Made by a program: the position numbers and the translations under genes
In this document: piece after piece, positions 16,605 to 25,551 of the stretch
Position numbering within the stretch: the first letter of the stretch is position 1
Layout: each line of letters opens with the position of its first letter
The notes under the pieces: generated by a model
What the model saw: only the letters and a program-made list of their open reading frames with translations
Told to the model about the DNA's origin: nothing
Databases searched by the model: none
Assembly: GCA_002897895.1 (NCBI GenBank)
Contig: BDSY01000083.1
Span: 1-36,862 of the forward strand
Reading direction: 5' to 3'
DNA: 36,862 nucleotides
From: a bacterium BMS3Abin06
GTDB lineage: Bacteria; Nitrospirota; Thermodesulfovibrionia; UBA6902

Positions 16605-17348
16605 TTATAACCTGGATAATAACGAACCTGCGGCTTCATCCAGCAGGAAAATCAGTTTCCCTGTTTGTGGTTTGACCATTGCCGCCGGCAGTGAACCGTC
16701 TTCTTCTTCAATGACCTTTTTTATAACTTCGGCCTTATTCTCTCCGGTTGCGAGGAAAACAATATTTTTTGAATTATTGATTACAGGGAAGGTCAGGGTT
16801 ATCCTTTCTCTTTTTGATTTGTCAGACGGTATAACCGCAACTGCCTGGTGTCTGGTCTCTTTCAGGCAGGGGGTGTTGGGGAAAAGAGACGCTGTATGGC
16901 CGTCCTCGCCTATGCCAAGCAGAACGAGATCAAATTGAGGTAATTTTTTGTGTGATGATTTGAAGTAAGAAATTAAGTCTTCCTCGTATTTTGCTGCTGA
17001 AGTTTGGGGTGTTAATACAGATGTCAGAACCGGATGTATATTTTTTGCCGGGATGTTCACATGTCGTAATAATATCCGGCTTATCATGTGATAATTATTT
17101 TCCTCACTTTCATACGGCACAAAACGTTCGTCCACAACAAAAACCTGTGTTTTACTCCACGGCAAAGTTTTTTCCCCGGAGAGTTTCCGGTAGAGCGTCA
17201 GCGGGGTGTTCCCCCCTGATAAGGCAACGGTAAAGCATCCCTTGCCTGTTATTTCTTTTTCAGAAATTTCATTCCATTTTTCGACGGCAAAATCCGCCAT
17301 CCCGTCTATGTCTTTGAAAATACGAATTTCTTTGATAGTATCAGTCAT
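16605..17348 (-). CDS. pgl: 6-phosphogluconolactonase
   Basis: The 247-residue DevB/SOL-type enzyme hydrolyses 6-phosphogluconolactone to 6-phosphogluconate, step two of the oxidative pentose-phosphate pathway. The sugar-phosphate loop SGGNTP is at 44-49, VVDERFVPYESEENNY at 71-86 and the catalytic-region motif GIGEDGHTASLFP at 145-157. The start overlaps the end of zwf by four bases, indicating translational coupling with the preceding pathway enzyme. Confidence 0.94.
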   Translation of the reverse strand: MTDTIKEIRIFKDIDGMADFAVEKWNEISEKEITGKGCFTVALSGGNTPLTLYRKLSGEKTLPWSKTQVFVVDERFVPYESEENNYHMISRILLRHVNIPAKNIHPVLTSVLTPQTSAAKYEEDLISYFKSSHKKLPQFDLVLLGIGEDGHTASLFPNTPCLKETRHQAVAVIPSDKSKRERITLTFPVINNSKNIVFLATGENKAEVIKKVIEEEDGSLPAAMVKPQTGKLIFLLDEAAGSLLSRL

Positions 17349-18892
17349 AATATCCGCCAGCGGCGGCCTTCACTCTGTATTAATTCATTGGCCTTTTCAG
17401 GTCCCCACGTGCCGGCGGAATAATCAGGGAATTCCGGCGCACGGGTATTTTCCCATCTTTCGATTATCGGATCAACCACCGACCACATTGCCTCAATCCC
17501 GTCCTGCCGCGCGAAGAGCGTCCGGTCTCCTTTCATGCAATCAAGCAGCAGCCGCTCATATGGTAACGGGAAATGAACATCACCCTGAAGATCCCTTTCA
17601 TAATTGAAATCCATATTGACGGGATAGAGTTGATTGCCGATGCCCGGGTGTTTTACGCCGATGTGCAAAACGATTTCTTCATGAGGCTGTACCCCAAGCA
17701 CCAGAAGGTTCGGTTCCCGTATTTCGCATTTTGAACTGAAGAGTCTGAGAGGGGGCTGTCTGAAATGTATACTTATTTCAGTAAGGCGTTTTTTCAGCCG
17801 CTTCCCTGTTCTAAGGTAAAACGGGACACCTGCCCACCGCCAGTTATCTATATAAAATTTGCCCGCAAAAAAAGTCGGCGTATTTGAATCAGGAGAAATA
17901 TTTTTTTCATTACGATAGCCGGCAACGTCCTGACCGTTTATCCTCCCGGCATCATACTGCCCGCGTACTGTAAATTTGTCGATGTACTCTTCATTCATGG
18001 ATCGAATAGTGCCGTACACTTTTACTTTTTCATTGCGAATGTAATCCGCTTCAAAACCTATGGGTGGTTCCATTGCAACTAATGCGAGAAGCTGCATCAT
18101 ATGGTTTTGTACAATATCTCTGACTACCCCGGCATTCTCATAGAAGGCGGCCCTGTTTTCAATCCCTATATCTTCGGCTACCGTAATCTGGATGTGATCG
18201 ATATAGCGTCTGTTCCAGAGAGGTTCAAAAATGCTGTTGGCAAATCTGAAAAAAAGAATATTCTGAACAGTTTCTTTTCCCAGATAATGGTCAATCCGGT
18301 AGATTTGATCCTCATTGAATGATTTTGCAATCAGACTGTTGAGATCAGCCGCGGATGCCCGGTCCTGTCCAAACGGCTTTTCCACAATGATCCGTGCGTT
18401 GAACACTCCCCTGCAGAGATTGCAAAATGAGAGCCGCTCAAAGATGGCCGGTAAAAAACGGGGAGGCACAGCCATATAATAAATAATCTCTCTTGTGCCT
18501 TTTCCAGTTGGTTTTGTAACCTCTTCCAGCCGCAGGGAAAGACTCCTGTAAGTGTTCTCATCATCAAACCCGCCGGAGATATAAAACAGGTTTTTCCTGA
18601 ATTTTTCCCAGCATTCCCTCTGAACAGGCTCTTCGCCGAATTCCCGGATAGCCTCTTTTACGATCTCGCGGTACTCTTCATCCGACCTTTCAGTGGATGC
18701 AACACCGATAACGGCAAAATCATCGGGAAGATTCTGGTCGTGACAGAGATGATAAAGCGTGGGCAAGAGTTTTCTCTTGCTCAAATCACCGGAACCTCCG
18801 AATATGACCATTGTGAAAGGTTCTATATCGACTTTTTCCGGTAAAATCTCACAGACCTGTGATGAAGCAGTATCCGGATTGTCAGATGCCAT
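17345..18892 (-). CDS. zwf: Glucose-6-phosphate 1-dehydrogenase
   Basis: The 515-residue enzyme oxidises glucose-6-phosphate to 6-phosphogluconolactone with NAD(P)+. The coenzyme fingerprint GGSGDLSKRKLLP is at 32-44, and the substrate/catalytic motif RIDHYLGKE is near residue 198, followed by NILFFRFANSIFEPLWNR. The length fits the family. The ATG at 18892 has AAGGA about eight bases upstream. It sits between gnd and pgl, so the complete oxidative branch is encoded together; the order gnd-zwf-pgl places the last pathway enzyme first. Confidence 0.96.
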   Translation of the reverse strand: MASDNPDTASSQVCEILPEKVDIEPFTMVIFGGSGDLSKRKLLPTLYHLCHDQNLPDDFAVIGVASTERSDEEYREIVKEAIREFGEEPVQRECWEKFRKNLFYISGGFDDENTYRSLSLRLEEVTKPTGKGTREIIYYMAVPPRFLPAIFERLSFCNLCRGVFNARIIVEKPFGQDRASAADLNSLIAKSFNEDQIYRIDHYLGKETVQNILFFRFANSIFEPLWNRRYIDHIQITVAEDIGIENRAAFYENAGVVRDIVQNHMMQLLALVAMEPPIGFEADYIRNEKVKVYGTIRSMNEEYIDKFTVRGQYDAGRINGQDVAGYRNEKNISPDSNTPTFFAGKFYIDNWRWAGVPFYLRTGKRLKKRLTEISIHFRQPPLRLFSSKCEIREPNLLVLGVQPHEEIVLHIGVKHPGIGNQLYPVNMDFNYERDLQGDVHFPLPYERLLLDCMKGDRTLFARQDGIEAMWSVVDPIIERWENTRAPEFPDYSAGTWGPEKANELIQSEGRRWRIL

Positions 18893-18911
18893 ATGATAGT
18901 CCTTTATTTCT

Positions 18912-18948
18912 GTAACCGTTAACCGTGAACTGTCAACCGTTAACTGTC
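18912..18948. repeat. Degenerate GTTAAC/GTGAAC repeat units between gnd and zwf
   Basis: The 62-base spacer is mostly 7-8 base units of the type CCGTTAAC, CCGTGAAC and TGTCAACCGTTAACTG. The same units build the inverted repeat at 14748-14887. GTTAAC is self-complementary, so the tract can fold weakly in either strand. It sits within an otherwise continuous operon, so it is transcribed. Confidence 0.5.
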
Positions 18949-18954
18949 TTTCCT

Positions 18955-19866
18955 TTAGTCTGAGTTTGAGGATTTTTTTACCTCGTGCCCTCCGAATTCA
19001 TTGCGAAGGGCTGCAATGACCCTGGCGCTGAAAGATTCCTCCTGCCGCGAGCGAAAGCGTTCCAGTAAAGATAAGGTTATAACAGGTGCAGGCACGCTTT
19101 GCTCAACAGCTTCCGCAACTGTCCAGCGGCCCTCGCCGGAGTCCTCCACATAACCGCGTATTGAATTCAGGTCAGGCTCTTTCCTGAATGCGCTCTCTGC
19201 AAGTTCAAGTAACCATGACCGTATTACACTTCCGTGATTCCACAAACCGGCAATCCTGCGAAGATCCAGGTTAAACTCCTTTTTGGCATTCATTATCTCA
19301 AAGCCTTCGGCATACCCCTGAAGCATTGCGTATTCTATGCCGTTATGAACCATTTTGACATAATGGCCTGCGCCGTGAGGGCCGACATGGGCATAACCGT
19401 CTTCAGGAGACAGTGTTTTAAAGATCGGCTCAACTTTACTAAAGACATCCTTATTACCGCCAATCATCATGCAATAGCCTATCTTCAATCCCCATATTCC
19501 ACCGCTTGTGCCTGCATCGAGAAAGGAAATGTTTTTCTTTTTCAGTTCTTCAGCCCTGCGCATGGAGTCTTTATAAAAAGAATTTCCGCCGTCGATCAGG
19601 ATATCTCCTTTTTCCAATAGAGGGGCAAGCTTATTTATGGCATCTTCCGTTGTTTTCCCGGCAGGCACCATCAACCAGATTATGCGAGGGGTTTTTAGCT
19701 TGTCAACTATATCATGAAGGGATTTTGCTCCGACAGCGCCTTTTTCTTCCGCCCTTTTTACTGTCTCTGTTGTCCGTGCATAAGCAACTACCTCATGCCC
19801 GTTGTCAAGAAGGCGTTGAATCATATTCATGCCCATTTTACCAAGGCCGACAAAACCAATCCTCAT
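18955..19866 (-). CDS. gnd: 6-phosphogluconate dehydrogenase (decarboxylating), short GntZ/YqeC type
   Basis: The 303-residue protein oxidatively decarboxylates 6-phosphogluconate to ribulose-5-phosphate. The N-terminal Rossmann loop GFVGLGKMG is at 4-12, DAGTSGG at 117-123 and GAGHYVKMVHNGIEY at 165-179 with catalytic Lys171. Its length of about 300 rather than 470 residues places it in the short class, which is often NAD+-dependent; the cofactor here is inferred from class only. Upstream, CAGGAGAGG gives a strong ribosome site. It is the first gene of the gnd-zwf-pgl cluster. Confidence 0.92.
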   Translation of the reverse strand: MRIGFVGLGKMGMNMIQRLLDNGHEVVAYARTTETVKRAEEKGAVGAKSLHDIVDKLKTPRIIWLMVPAGKTTEDAINKLAPLLEKGDILIDGGNSFYKDSMRRAEELKKKNISFLDAGTSGGIWGLKIGYCMMIGGNKDVFSKVEPIFKTLSPEDGYAHVGPHGAGHYVKMVHNGIEYAMLQGYAEGFEIMNAKKEFNLDLRRIAGLWNHGSVIRSWLLELAESAFRKEPDLNSIRGYVEDSGEGRWTVAEAVEQSVPAPVITLSLLERFRSRQEESFSARVIAALRNEFGGHEVKKSSNSD

Positions 19867-20009
19867 TCCGTCCTCTCCTGATTTATTTATATTATTGAAA
19901 ACACTTTTGAATACTTTAACGCATAGAACAAGTTTTTTGGAATTTATATAAGGAATTAAATCATCCGCCCATAAATTTGCCGCACACTCAAACGATCATT
20001 AAAATACTT

Positions 20010-20039
20010 TTGACAATTTAAAAGAAAAACATTTATAAT
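20010..20039 (+). promoter_or_regulatory. Near-consensus sigma-70 promoter
   Basis: TTGACA (20010-20015) and TATAAT (20034-20039) are both perfect hexamers with an 18-base A/T-rich spacer. Transcription would begin near 20046, giving a leader of about 310 bases before the next start codon. Confidence 0.6.
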
Positions 20040-20045
20040 AATTAA

Positions 20046-20227
20046 TTATCACATATTAAAAAATAATTATAGATTAAAGTCAATCCGAATACAGAAGCAC
20101 TGCAATTCCTAATCGCTGCCAGAATTGTGAAGGGATCCGATGATATCAGGATGTTTTAAACTCAACAGCAAGAAAGTTGAAATACAAAAGCGGCTTCTTA
20201 TACCGGGGGGCCCGTTTTGTATTTTTT
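20046..20227 (+). ncRNA. Candidate small RNA or attenuated 5' leader
   Basis: A transcript from the promoter at 20010-20039 would run about 180 bases to an intrinsic-terminator-like hairpin. Internal dyads include GGATCC/TGATATCA/AGGAT around 20137-20155 and TCAAC/GTTGA at about 20162-20180. I cannot match it to any riboswitch or housekeeping RNA I know. If the terminator is complete it is a free-standing RNA; if conditional, it controls the secreted-protein gene downstream. Confidence 0.35.
20181..20227 (+). terminator. Terminator-like hairpin with T-run upstream of the 229-residue gene
   Basis: AATACAAAA (20181-20189) pairs with TTTTGTATT (20215-20223), extended by CGG/CCG across a one-base bulge. 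A run of six T (20222-20227) overlaps the end of the 3' arm. The stem base is A/T-rich, but the inner loop is G/C-rich. Confidence 0.5.
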
Positions 20228-20356
20228 AAGGTTAATATTGAACTAACCGGGCATATAATCGTTTAGTTAATAAGAGGAATAATGCCATCATGACTGAAAA
20301 GGGAATTTACAAATTAAAACCAGAATGATAATAAAAACTAAAACCAGGGGGTTAAT

Positions 20357-21046
20357 ATGAACAGAAAAACAGGTGTTTTCTTATTATTAATGCTTCTCTA
20401 TGTCTTTGGGATGCCTTCTATCGCATCCTCCTGCGGCAACTTAATACCGCCTTTCACATACTCCGTGCCGGATGGAGTTGCAAATGAGACAGCGTATTAT
20501 GACTGGTCTGTCAAGCCTGCGAATTTTACCGCTGTAAATTTCTGGATGCAGGCGATTCAGGCAACGAAGAAAAACTTTCCGGGCGTAAGTAAGGTAGAGG
20601 TTGACTACATGAGAATGTATTGCAGGGATACCGGCGGCGTTGATACCTTAATGCAAAGCAAGGAATATAACGCTGTTGAAGACCCCTTTAACAGCGGTGC
20701 GTTATTTATCCTCTCTCCGTGGTTTTATAACAATGCAAACGAGCCGATGCCTGTCCAGTTTGAACTGACTAGCGGATATGTCTTTTTTTATCCTAATACG
20801 CGGTATGAAAAGGTATGGCACTGGTGGGGCCCGCGTGCCACGATCCCGGCAAATACTGATTATTGCTGGATGGAGGCAAGGGTATGGATTGAGGGGCCTG
20901 CAACAGTTCAGGCAGGCATGGAGTTCTGGCTGGACGAGACTGCGCCATGGGCAGGAGACGGTGTCAATAACGTTCTGATGGGGGTAAGCGACTGGTTCTT
21001 TGAATCAAGCGGGTGGCAGATAATCACGGTTGTTCCCCTTATCTAA
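20357..21046 (+). CDS. Unrecognised aromatic-rich secreted protein
   Basis: I do not recognise a family in this 229-residue protein. It begins with a signal peptide (MNRKTGVFLLLMLLYVFGMP, then SIASSCG). Cleavage could be by signal peptidase I after IAS; the ASSC stretch is a poor lipobox. The mature part is rich in Trp and Tyr (e.g. YYDWSVKPANFTAVNFWMQA, WHWWGPRATI), has three cysteines (SSCGN, MYCRD, DYCWM), and shows alternating polar/hydrophobic segments suggesting a beta-sandwich. The second half (TSGYVFFYPNTRYEKVWHW, then YCWMEARVWIEGPATVQAGM) resembles carbohydrate-binding or jelly-roll strands only in a general sense. An AGGGGG ribosome site supports the start. It lies 83 bases before the large secreted modular protein, possibly in one transcript. 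Confidence 0.7.
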   Translation: MNRKTGVFLLLMLLYVFGMPSIASSCGNLIPPFTYSVPDGVANETAYYDWSVKPANFTAVNFWMQAIQATKKNFPGVSKVEVDYMRMYCRDTGGVDTLMQSKEYNAVEDPFNSGALFILSPWFYNNANEPMPVQFELTSGYVFFYPNTRYEKVWHWWGPRATIPANTDYCWMEARVWIEGPATVQAGMEFWLDETAPWAGDGVNNVLMGVSDWFFESSGWQIITVVPLI

Positions 21047-21080
21047 GAATTATTATTAGGAGCAAACTTAGGAGCAAATA

Positions 21081-21128
21081 ATGAAGCCAATCAGATTATT
21101 TCTTAAATTTATCAGGATGGGGGTATAG
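21081..21128 (+). CDS. Possible 15-residue leader ORF coupled to the downstream modular protein
   Basis: ATG at 21081 is preceded by TTAGGAGCAAAT, a strong ribosome site that is a tandem copy of TTAGGAGCAAAC just upstream. The frame encodes [15 protein letters not shown] and stops (TAG, 21126-21128) one base before the ATG of the 1057-residue gene at 21130. This spacing would let terminating ribosomes reinitiate. The GGGGG near its end is the only other ribosome site for the big gene. Expression is not shown by sequence alone. Confidence 0.35.
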   Translation: MKPIRLFLKFIRMGV

Positions 21129-21129
21129 G

Positions 21130-24100
21130 ATGAGAACAAAAAATCTTGCACTGCTTTTATTTTTAACGTTTGTCTTCAGTCTGTCTTTTGTTATTTCCGC
21201 TTATGCAATATCAGGCTGGGGTACTGCAGAACTTGTTGAGAATACATCGGGAACTGCAAAAAGACCCGCCATTGCCATGGATGGAAGCGGCAATGGCATG
21301 GCTGTCTGGAAACGCTTTGACGGGACAGTCTGGAGTATCTGGGCAAACAGGTATGCAGCAGGCTACGGCTGGGAAGCTGAAGGAGTTATTGAAACAAATA
21401 CAGATGATGTTGACAAACCTCAGGTTGCCATGGATGGAAGCGGCAATGCTTTTGCCGTGTGGGAGCAGTATGATGGAACAGACTGGAGCATCTGGGCAAA
21501 CAAGTATGCGACAGCAACCGGCTGGGCCACTGCTGTGGCTATTGAGACAGGCACAGGAGGCGCCTTCAGCCCCGAGGTTGCGATAGATGGAAGCGGCAAT
21601 GCTATTGCTGTCTGGAGACAGTATGACGGGACACTCTGGAACGTCTGGGCAAACAGGTATACAGCAGGCAGCGGCTGGGGCACTGCACAGCTCATTGAAA
21701 CAAACAATAACGGGGATGCTGCCCTGCCGCAGATCGCCATGGACGGAAATGGCAATGCTACTGTTGTATGGGCACAATTTAATAATAATACTTCGCGCTA
21801 CAGCATCTGGGCAAACAGATATGCAGCAGGCAGCGGCTGGGGCAGTGCAGCGGCTATCGAATCAAATTCAGAGGACACCTACAATCCTAATGTTGCCATG
21901 GATGGAAGCGGCAACGCGGTAACTGTCTGGGTCCAGGCTGCCGGAGATATTCTCGATGTCTGGGCAAACAGGTATGATGCAGTCAGCGGAACATGGGGAA
22001 CAGAAGTTCTTATCGAGACTAACGTTGCAGGAGAGGCATGGAATCCCAGGGTTGCCATGGATGGAAACGGCAATGCCACTGCTGTATGGACCCAGTCCGA
22101 CGGAACCACGCTTGATGTCTGGACAAACAGGTATGAAGCAGGCATTGGCTGGGGCACTGCAGAGGTTATTGAGGCAAGCACGAAAGATACTTACAAACCA
22201 CAGGTTGCCATGGATGGAAGCGGCAATGCCATTGCTGTGTGGGTAAGGTATAATTCTTCTGCAAAGTGTTACACCATCTGGGCAAACAGGTATGATGCAG
22301 TCAGCGGAACATGGGGCACTCCGGAGCTTATCGAGACAACTGAAACAGGATATGCCAGGAAGCCTCAGATTGCAATGGAAGCAGGCGGGGATGCCGCGGT
22401 TGTATGGCAGCAATATGATGGGGACCGCTTTAATATCTGGTCGAACAAGTTCTATAGCAATGTAACGATAATAGACACTGATTATGACGGCATTGCCGAC
22501 AGTGAGGATAATTGTCCGACAACCTGGAATCCTGACCAGGCAGACACTGATGGTGATGGTGTAGGTGATGTATGTGATAACTGCTCGACAACCCCCAATC
22601 CTTCCCAGGCGGATATTGACCGTGACGGTATAGGTGATGTATGTGATAACTGTCCGACAAAGAACAACCCTTCCCAGACAGACACCGACGGTAACGGTAT
22701 AGGCGATGTGTGTGAGTTTGACATATTATCAACGCCTTCGAGTAAGGATTTCGGCAGGGTTCAGGTTGGAGAGACTTCGGACGTTGGAGTATTTACGATA
22801 AAAAACAACGGTTCTGTGAACCTTACAATTAACAGCGTATATTTAACAGGCTCACATCCATACCAGTTCAATATAACTTACGACGGTTGTAATGGTGTGA
22901 CTTTAACGCCCCTGGGAACCTGCGTGATTGATGCAGTCTTCAAACCCAACAAACAAGGAACATTCGACGCATATCTGGCTATAGCATCCACTGACCCTGT
23001 TACACCGGTACTGGATGTGCCTTTAAGCGGTTCAGATGGAAAACCTGTTATATCAGCCAATCCTGTGAGCTATGATTTCGGCAGTATTGCTGTTGGAGAT
23101 GCGTCGGCGATTCAGGCATTTACAATATCAAACAATGGCAATACAAATCTTGTTATTAGTGATGTATATTTAACAGGAACGAATCCTAAACAGTTCATCA
23201 TAACGGGTGGTGGATGCAAAGGTGCAACCCTTGCGCCTGCGGCAACCTGTCTGGTTGATGTCGAGTTTGCTCCCACAGAGGCAGGAGTTTTCAGCGCTGA
23301 TCTGGAAATCACATCAAATGACCCTGATACATCAATACTGGGTATTCCTTTGACAGGCACAGGCACAGGCACTTCACCTTTGTCATCAACGCCTGCGAGC
23401 TATGATTTCGGCAGTGTTGCTGTCGGCGAGGCTTCTGCGATCCAGATATTTACAATATCAAACGACGGAACTGTGGATTTTCTGGTTAATAATGTATATT
23501 TAACAGGCTTGAATCCTAAACAGTTTATCATAACGGGTGATGCATGCAAAGGTGTAACCCTTGCGCCTGCGGCAACCTGTGTGATTGATGTGGAGTTTGT
23601 TCCCACAAGGGCGGAGATTTTCGGTGCTGATCTGGCAATTACATCCGATGTCAATCCCCAGAGCCCTATACTGGTAGTGCCGCTTAGCGGCACAGGCACA
23701 GGCACTTCACCTTTGTCATCGACACCTGCGAGCCATGATTTCGGCAGTATTACTGTCGGACAGGCCTCACCGTACCAGGCATTTACGATCTCAAACGACA
23801 GTGCTGTAGACCAGGTTATTAATGATGTATATTTAACAGGGCTGAATCCTTTACAGTTCAATATACCGTTCGAACAGTGCATAGGAGTAACCCTTGCGCC
23901 TGCGGCAACCTGTCTGGTTGATGTGGAGTTTGCCCCGGCACTGACAGGGACTTTTAGTGCTGATCTGGCAATTACATCTGCTGTCAATATTCAGAGTCCT
24001 ATACTGACAGTGCCCTTGAGCGGCACAGGCAGCACTTGCCTCTCTCCTGTAAGGATTGCGGGTACAACACCTGTCTATTATTCCACGTTACAGGCTGCTT

Positions 24101-24303
24101 ATGATGCAGCAGTAGACGGGGATACCATCCAGAGTCAGGATGCGGTATTTGTCGAAGACTTCACCCTTAACCTTCTCAAAACAGTAACCCTTGAAGGCGG
24201 GTATGATTGCGATTATGCGGTTATTACAGGGGTAACAATAGTTAGCGGGACAATGACAGTCAGTGACGGATCAGCTACAATCGCGGATTTTGAAGTACAG
24301 TAA
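21130..24303 (+). CDS. Large secreted modular protein: 8 propeller-like repeats, thrombospondin type-3, four ASPM-like Ig domains, shared C-terminal module
   Basis: The 1057-residue precursor has a clear signal peptide (cleavage after SAYA, residue about 26). Residues about 27-445 are eight tandem units of roughly 50 residues, each with P-x-[VI]-A-[MI]-D-G-[SN]-G-N-A, AVWxQ and IWANRY followed by GWG and IET, probably an eight-bladed propeller. Thrombospondin type-3 calcium repeats follow (about 450-535; [14 protein letters not shown] and two more). Four choice-of-anchor-D/ASPM-like Ig domains span about 537-965 ([32 protein letters not shown]). The last 89 residues match the end of the beta-helix protein at the left edge. 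It likely acts outside the cell in adhesion or matrix binding (inference). The repeats create long open frames on other strands that are not genes. Confidence 0.88.
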   Translation: MRTKNLALLLFLTFVFSLSFVISAYAISGWGTAELVENTSGTAKRPAIAMDGSGNGMAVWKRFDGTVWSIWANRYAAGYGWEAEGVIETNTDDVDKPQVAMDGSGNAFAVWEQYDGTDWSIWANKYATATGWATAVAIETGTGGAFSPEVAIDGSGNAIAVWRQYDGTLWNVWANRYTAGSGWGTAQLIETNNNGDAALPQIAMDGNGNATVVWAQFNNNTSRYSIWANRYAAGSGWGSAAAIESNSEDTYNPNVAMDGSGNAVTVWVQAAGDILDVWANRYDAVSGTWGTEVLIETNVAGEAWNPRVAMDGNGNATAVWTQSDGTTLDVWTNRYEAGIGWGTAEVIEASTKDTYKPQVAMDGSGNAIAVWVRYNSSAKCYTIWANRYDAVSGTWGTPELIETTETGYARKPQIAMEAGGDAAVVWQQYDGDRFNIWSNKFYSNVTIIDTDYDGIADSEDNCPTTWNPDQADTDGDGVGDVCDNCSTTPNPSQADIDRDGIGDVCDNCPTKNNPSQTDTDGNGIGDVCEFDILSTPSSKDFGRVQVGETSDVGVFTIKNNGSVNLTINSVYLTGSHPYQFNITYDGCNGVTLTPLGTCVIDAVFKPNKQGTFDAYLAIASTDPVTPVLDVPLSGSDGKPVISANPVSYDFGSIAVGDASAIQAFTISNNGNTNLVISDVYLTGTNPKQFIITGGGCKGATLAPAATCLVDVEFAPTEAGVFSADLEITSNDPDTSILGIPLTGTGTGTSPLSSTPASYDFGSVAVGEASAIQIFTISNDGTVDFLVNNVYLTGLNPKQFIITGDACKGVTLAPAATCVIDVEFVPTRAEIFGADLAITSDVNPQSPILVVPLSGTGTGTSPLSSTPASHDFGSITVGQASPYQAFTISNDSAVDQVINDVYLTGLNPLQFNIPFEQCIGVTLAPAATCLVDVEFAPALTGTFSADLAITSAVNIQSPILTVPLSGTGSTCLSPVRIAGTTPVYYSTLQAAYDAAVDGDTIQSQDAVFVEDFTLNLLKTVTLEGGYDCDYAVITGVTIVSGTMTVSDGSATIADFEVQ

Positions 24304-24340
24304 CTTGTTGTTGTTTTCAGGATAGAGTGAATTTAAAATA

Positions 24341-24390
24341 ATAAGGCTCTTGCAAAAGTCTGAAACAGAGGACATTTGCAAGAGCCTTAT
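24341..24390. terminator. Long perfect hairpin, probable bidirectional terminator
   Basis: ATAAGGCTCTTGCAAA (24341-24356) is perfectly complementary to TTTGCAAGAGCCTTAT (24375-24390). After one A/A mismatch four more pairs form inside. It lies between the convergent 1057-residue protein gene and DUF362 gene, and T-rich sequence flanks it on the minus-strand exit (TATTTTAAA). The 16-base perfect stem is longer than most terminators. Confidence 0.65.
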
Positions 24391-24482
24391 CTTATCAATA
24401 CCTCTTTAAAGCTCCGAACCGGTTTGGGTAGTTGCAGGAAATGTTATAAAAGTTATAGAACCCGGGACCGGAGGCGGATTAT

Positions 24483-25370
24483 TCAGTGACGGTTGATGGC
24501 CCGGTATAGAAGGCTGGCCGTGGTTTCCTTTAAATAGCGAAGTCTGGTTGTGAAGAGGCAGCCCTGCCTGTACCCGGTCTTGACTTCATCAAGTCCGCTG
24601 CCCAGAAGATTAATTTCAGGGTCACCCCACAACTCAAAGGCCATCCTGTAAGTATCAATGTTATTCAGATTAATCCCCATTATTTCTGCGGCAATCATAT
24701 CCACAGCCAGCATGTTCTCACCCGCCACTACAGCCCCGGTGTATTTGGGGGTGCTCTGCACTTCATCGAATTCATTGCCCCATACGCCGTCGACCATGCA
24801 GAAATGGCTCGGCACTACCTGGTTCATATCAAGGAGCGCCTTGCGGATAAAAGGGTGGTACATGAGTTTCTGTTTGCGGGTAGGTACAAAACCGAATATG
24901 TTTTTCAGGCATAATGTAACATCGGCTAATGAATGTGTCTTCATTTTTGCGATATTAATTATGTAATCGTGATTGAATACGCTCGCATTAAACGGCATTT
25001 CTTTTGTGTGATAAGGCTTTGGTATGGGCTTCCAGACCATCCCGGCTGCCCTGATATCTTCAAGCCGGACATTGGGGAACTCCCTGAGCAGGTCTGTATA
25101 TCCAAGTTCTTCAAACGCCGAGGTTGTATCACTGCATGATTCCCCTATTGTTATCTGAGGACAGTCATGCAGACGTTCCAGCACTGCCCTGACTATGCCG
25201 GTATCAACGGTTAAACCGTCCCGGGAAGGCCGGCCTCCCGTGAGATTGGGTTTGATGTAAACGCGTTTCCCGCTGATTTCGAATTTCAACGCATCCAAGG
25301 CTTCGCATGCGCCCTGATATGCATCCTTTGTTTTGGCAAGATATACATCTGGACTTTTCATAGTTTCCAT
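24483..25370 (-). CDS. DUF362 domain-containing protein
   Basis: The 295-residue protein follows the DUF362 pattern: RVYIKPNLTGGRPSRDGLTV with bound-ligand-like KPN, ITIGESCS, YIINIAKMKTHSLADVTLCL (the conserved K-x-K-T-H), KNIFGFVPTRKQKL, MVDGVWGNE, and GENMLAVDMIAAEIMGI. No ferredoxin domain is attached, unlike many DUF362 proteins that carry two 4Fe-4S clusters, so it may need a partner. The biochemical role is unknown. Either ATG 25370 or ATG 25361 could start it; the second has GGAAA at better spacing. It converges with the large secreted protein. Confidence 0.8.
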   Translation of the reverse strand: METMKSPDVYLAKTKDAYQGACEALDALKFEISGKRVYIKPNLTGGRPSRDGLTVDTGIVRAVLERLHDCPQITIGESCSDTTSAFEELGYTDLLREFPNVRLEDIRAAGMVWKPIPKPYHTKEMPFNASVFNHDYIINIAKMKTHSLADVTLCLKNIFGFVPTRKQKLMYHPFIRKALLDMNQVVPSHFCMVDGVWGNEFDEVQSTPKYTGAVVAGENMLAVDMIAAEIMGINLNNIDTYRMAFELWGDPEINLLGSGLDEVKTGYRQGCLFTTRLRYLKETTASLLYRAINRH

Positions 25371-25551
25371 CCGGTATGTTATAAAATTACAATCATATTA
25401 TACTAATAAATAACAGAAAAATCACTTCCCCGGCAATTTACGATGTACCGCTTCATTTTTTATGCGGAACATTATATAATGCTTCATAAATAATTTTCCG
25501 GCACTGACAGGTAAACCGGAAGAGAATGAACCACGGCGTACAGGAATACAA

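Larger units (their letters stand above)
19867..20356. other. 490-base intergenic region with promoter, RNA candidate and terminator hairpin
   Basis: This divergent spacer between gnd (minus) and the 229-residue secreted protein gene (plus) has no ORF I trust. It contains an AT-rich stretch with a near-consensus plus-strand promoter, a structured transcribed stretch ending in a terminator-like hairpin, and beyond it a second TATAAT (20254-20259) framed by an ATTGAACTAA / TTAGTTAAT dyad. An AGGGGG ribosome site precedes the ATG at 20357. Confidence 0.6.

Noticed and set aside
20046..20227. Known riboswitch classes (cyclic di-GMP, TPP, cobalamin, SAM, fluoride) in the leader
   Set aside because: None of the conserved core strings of these classes could be found; the region is reported as an unknown candidate only.
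21211..22413. Long open frames on the minus strand and in other plus frames across the repeat array
   Set aside because: They arise from the periodic repeats of the 1057-residue gene; their translations have no signal peptide, domain or ribosome site.
21208..22464. CRISPR-like array
   Set aside because: The repeats are coding, about 150-170 bases apart, and have no constant repeat/variable spacer structure.
23112..23987. Minus-strand frames rich in Thr/Ser/Val opposite the Ig domains
   Set aside because: They mirror the repeated Ig-domain DNA and lack any initiation signals.
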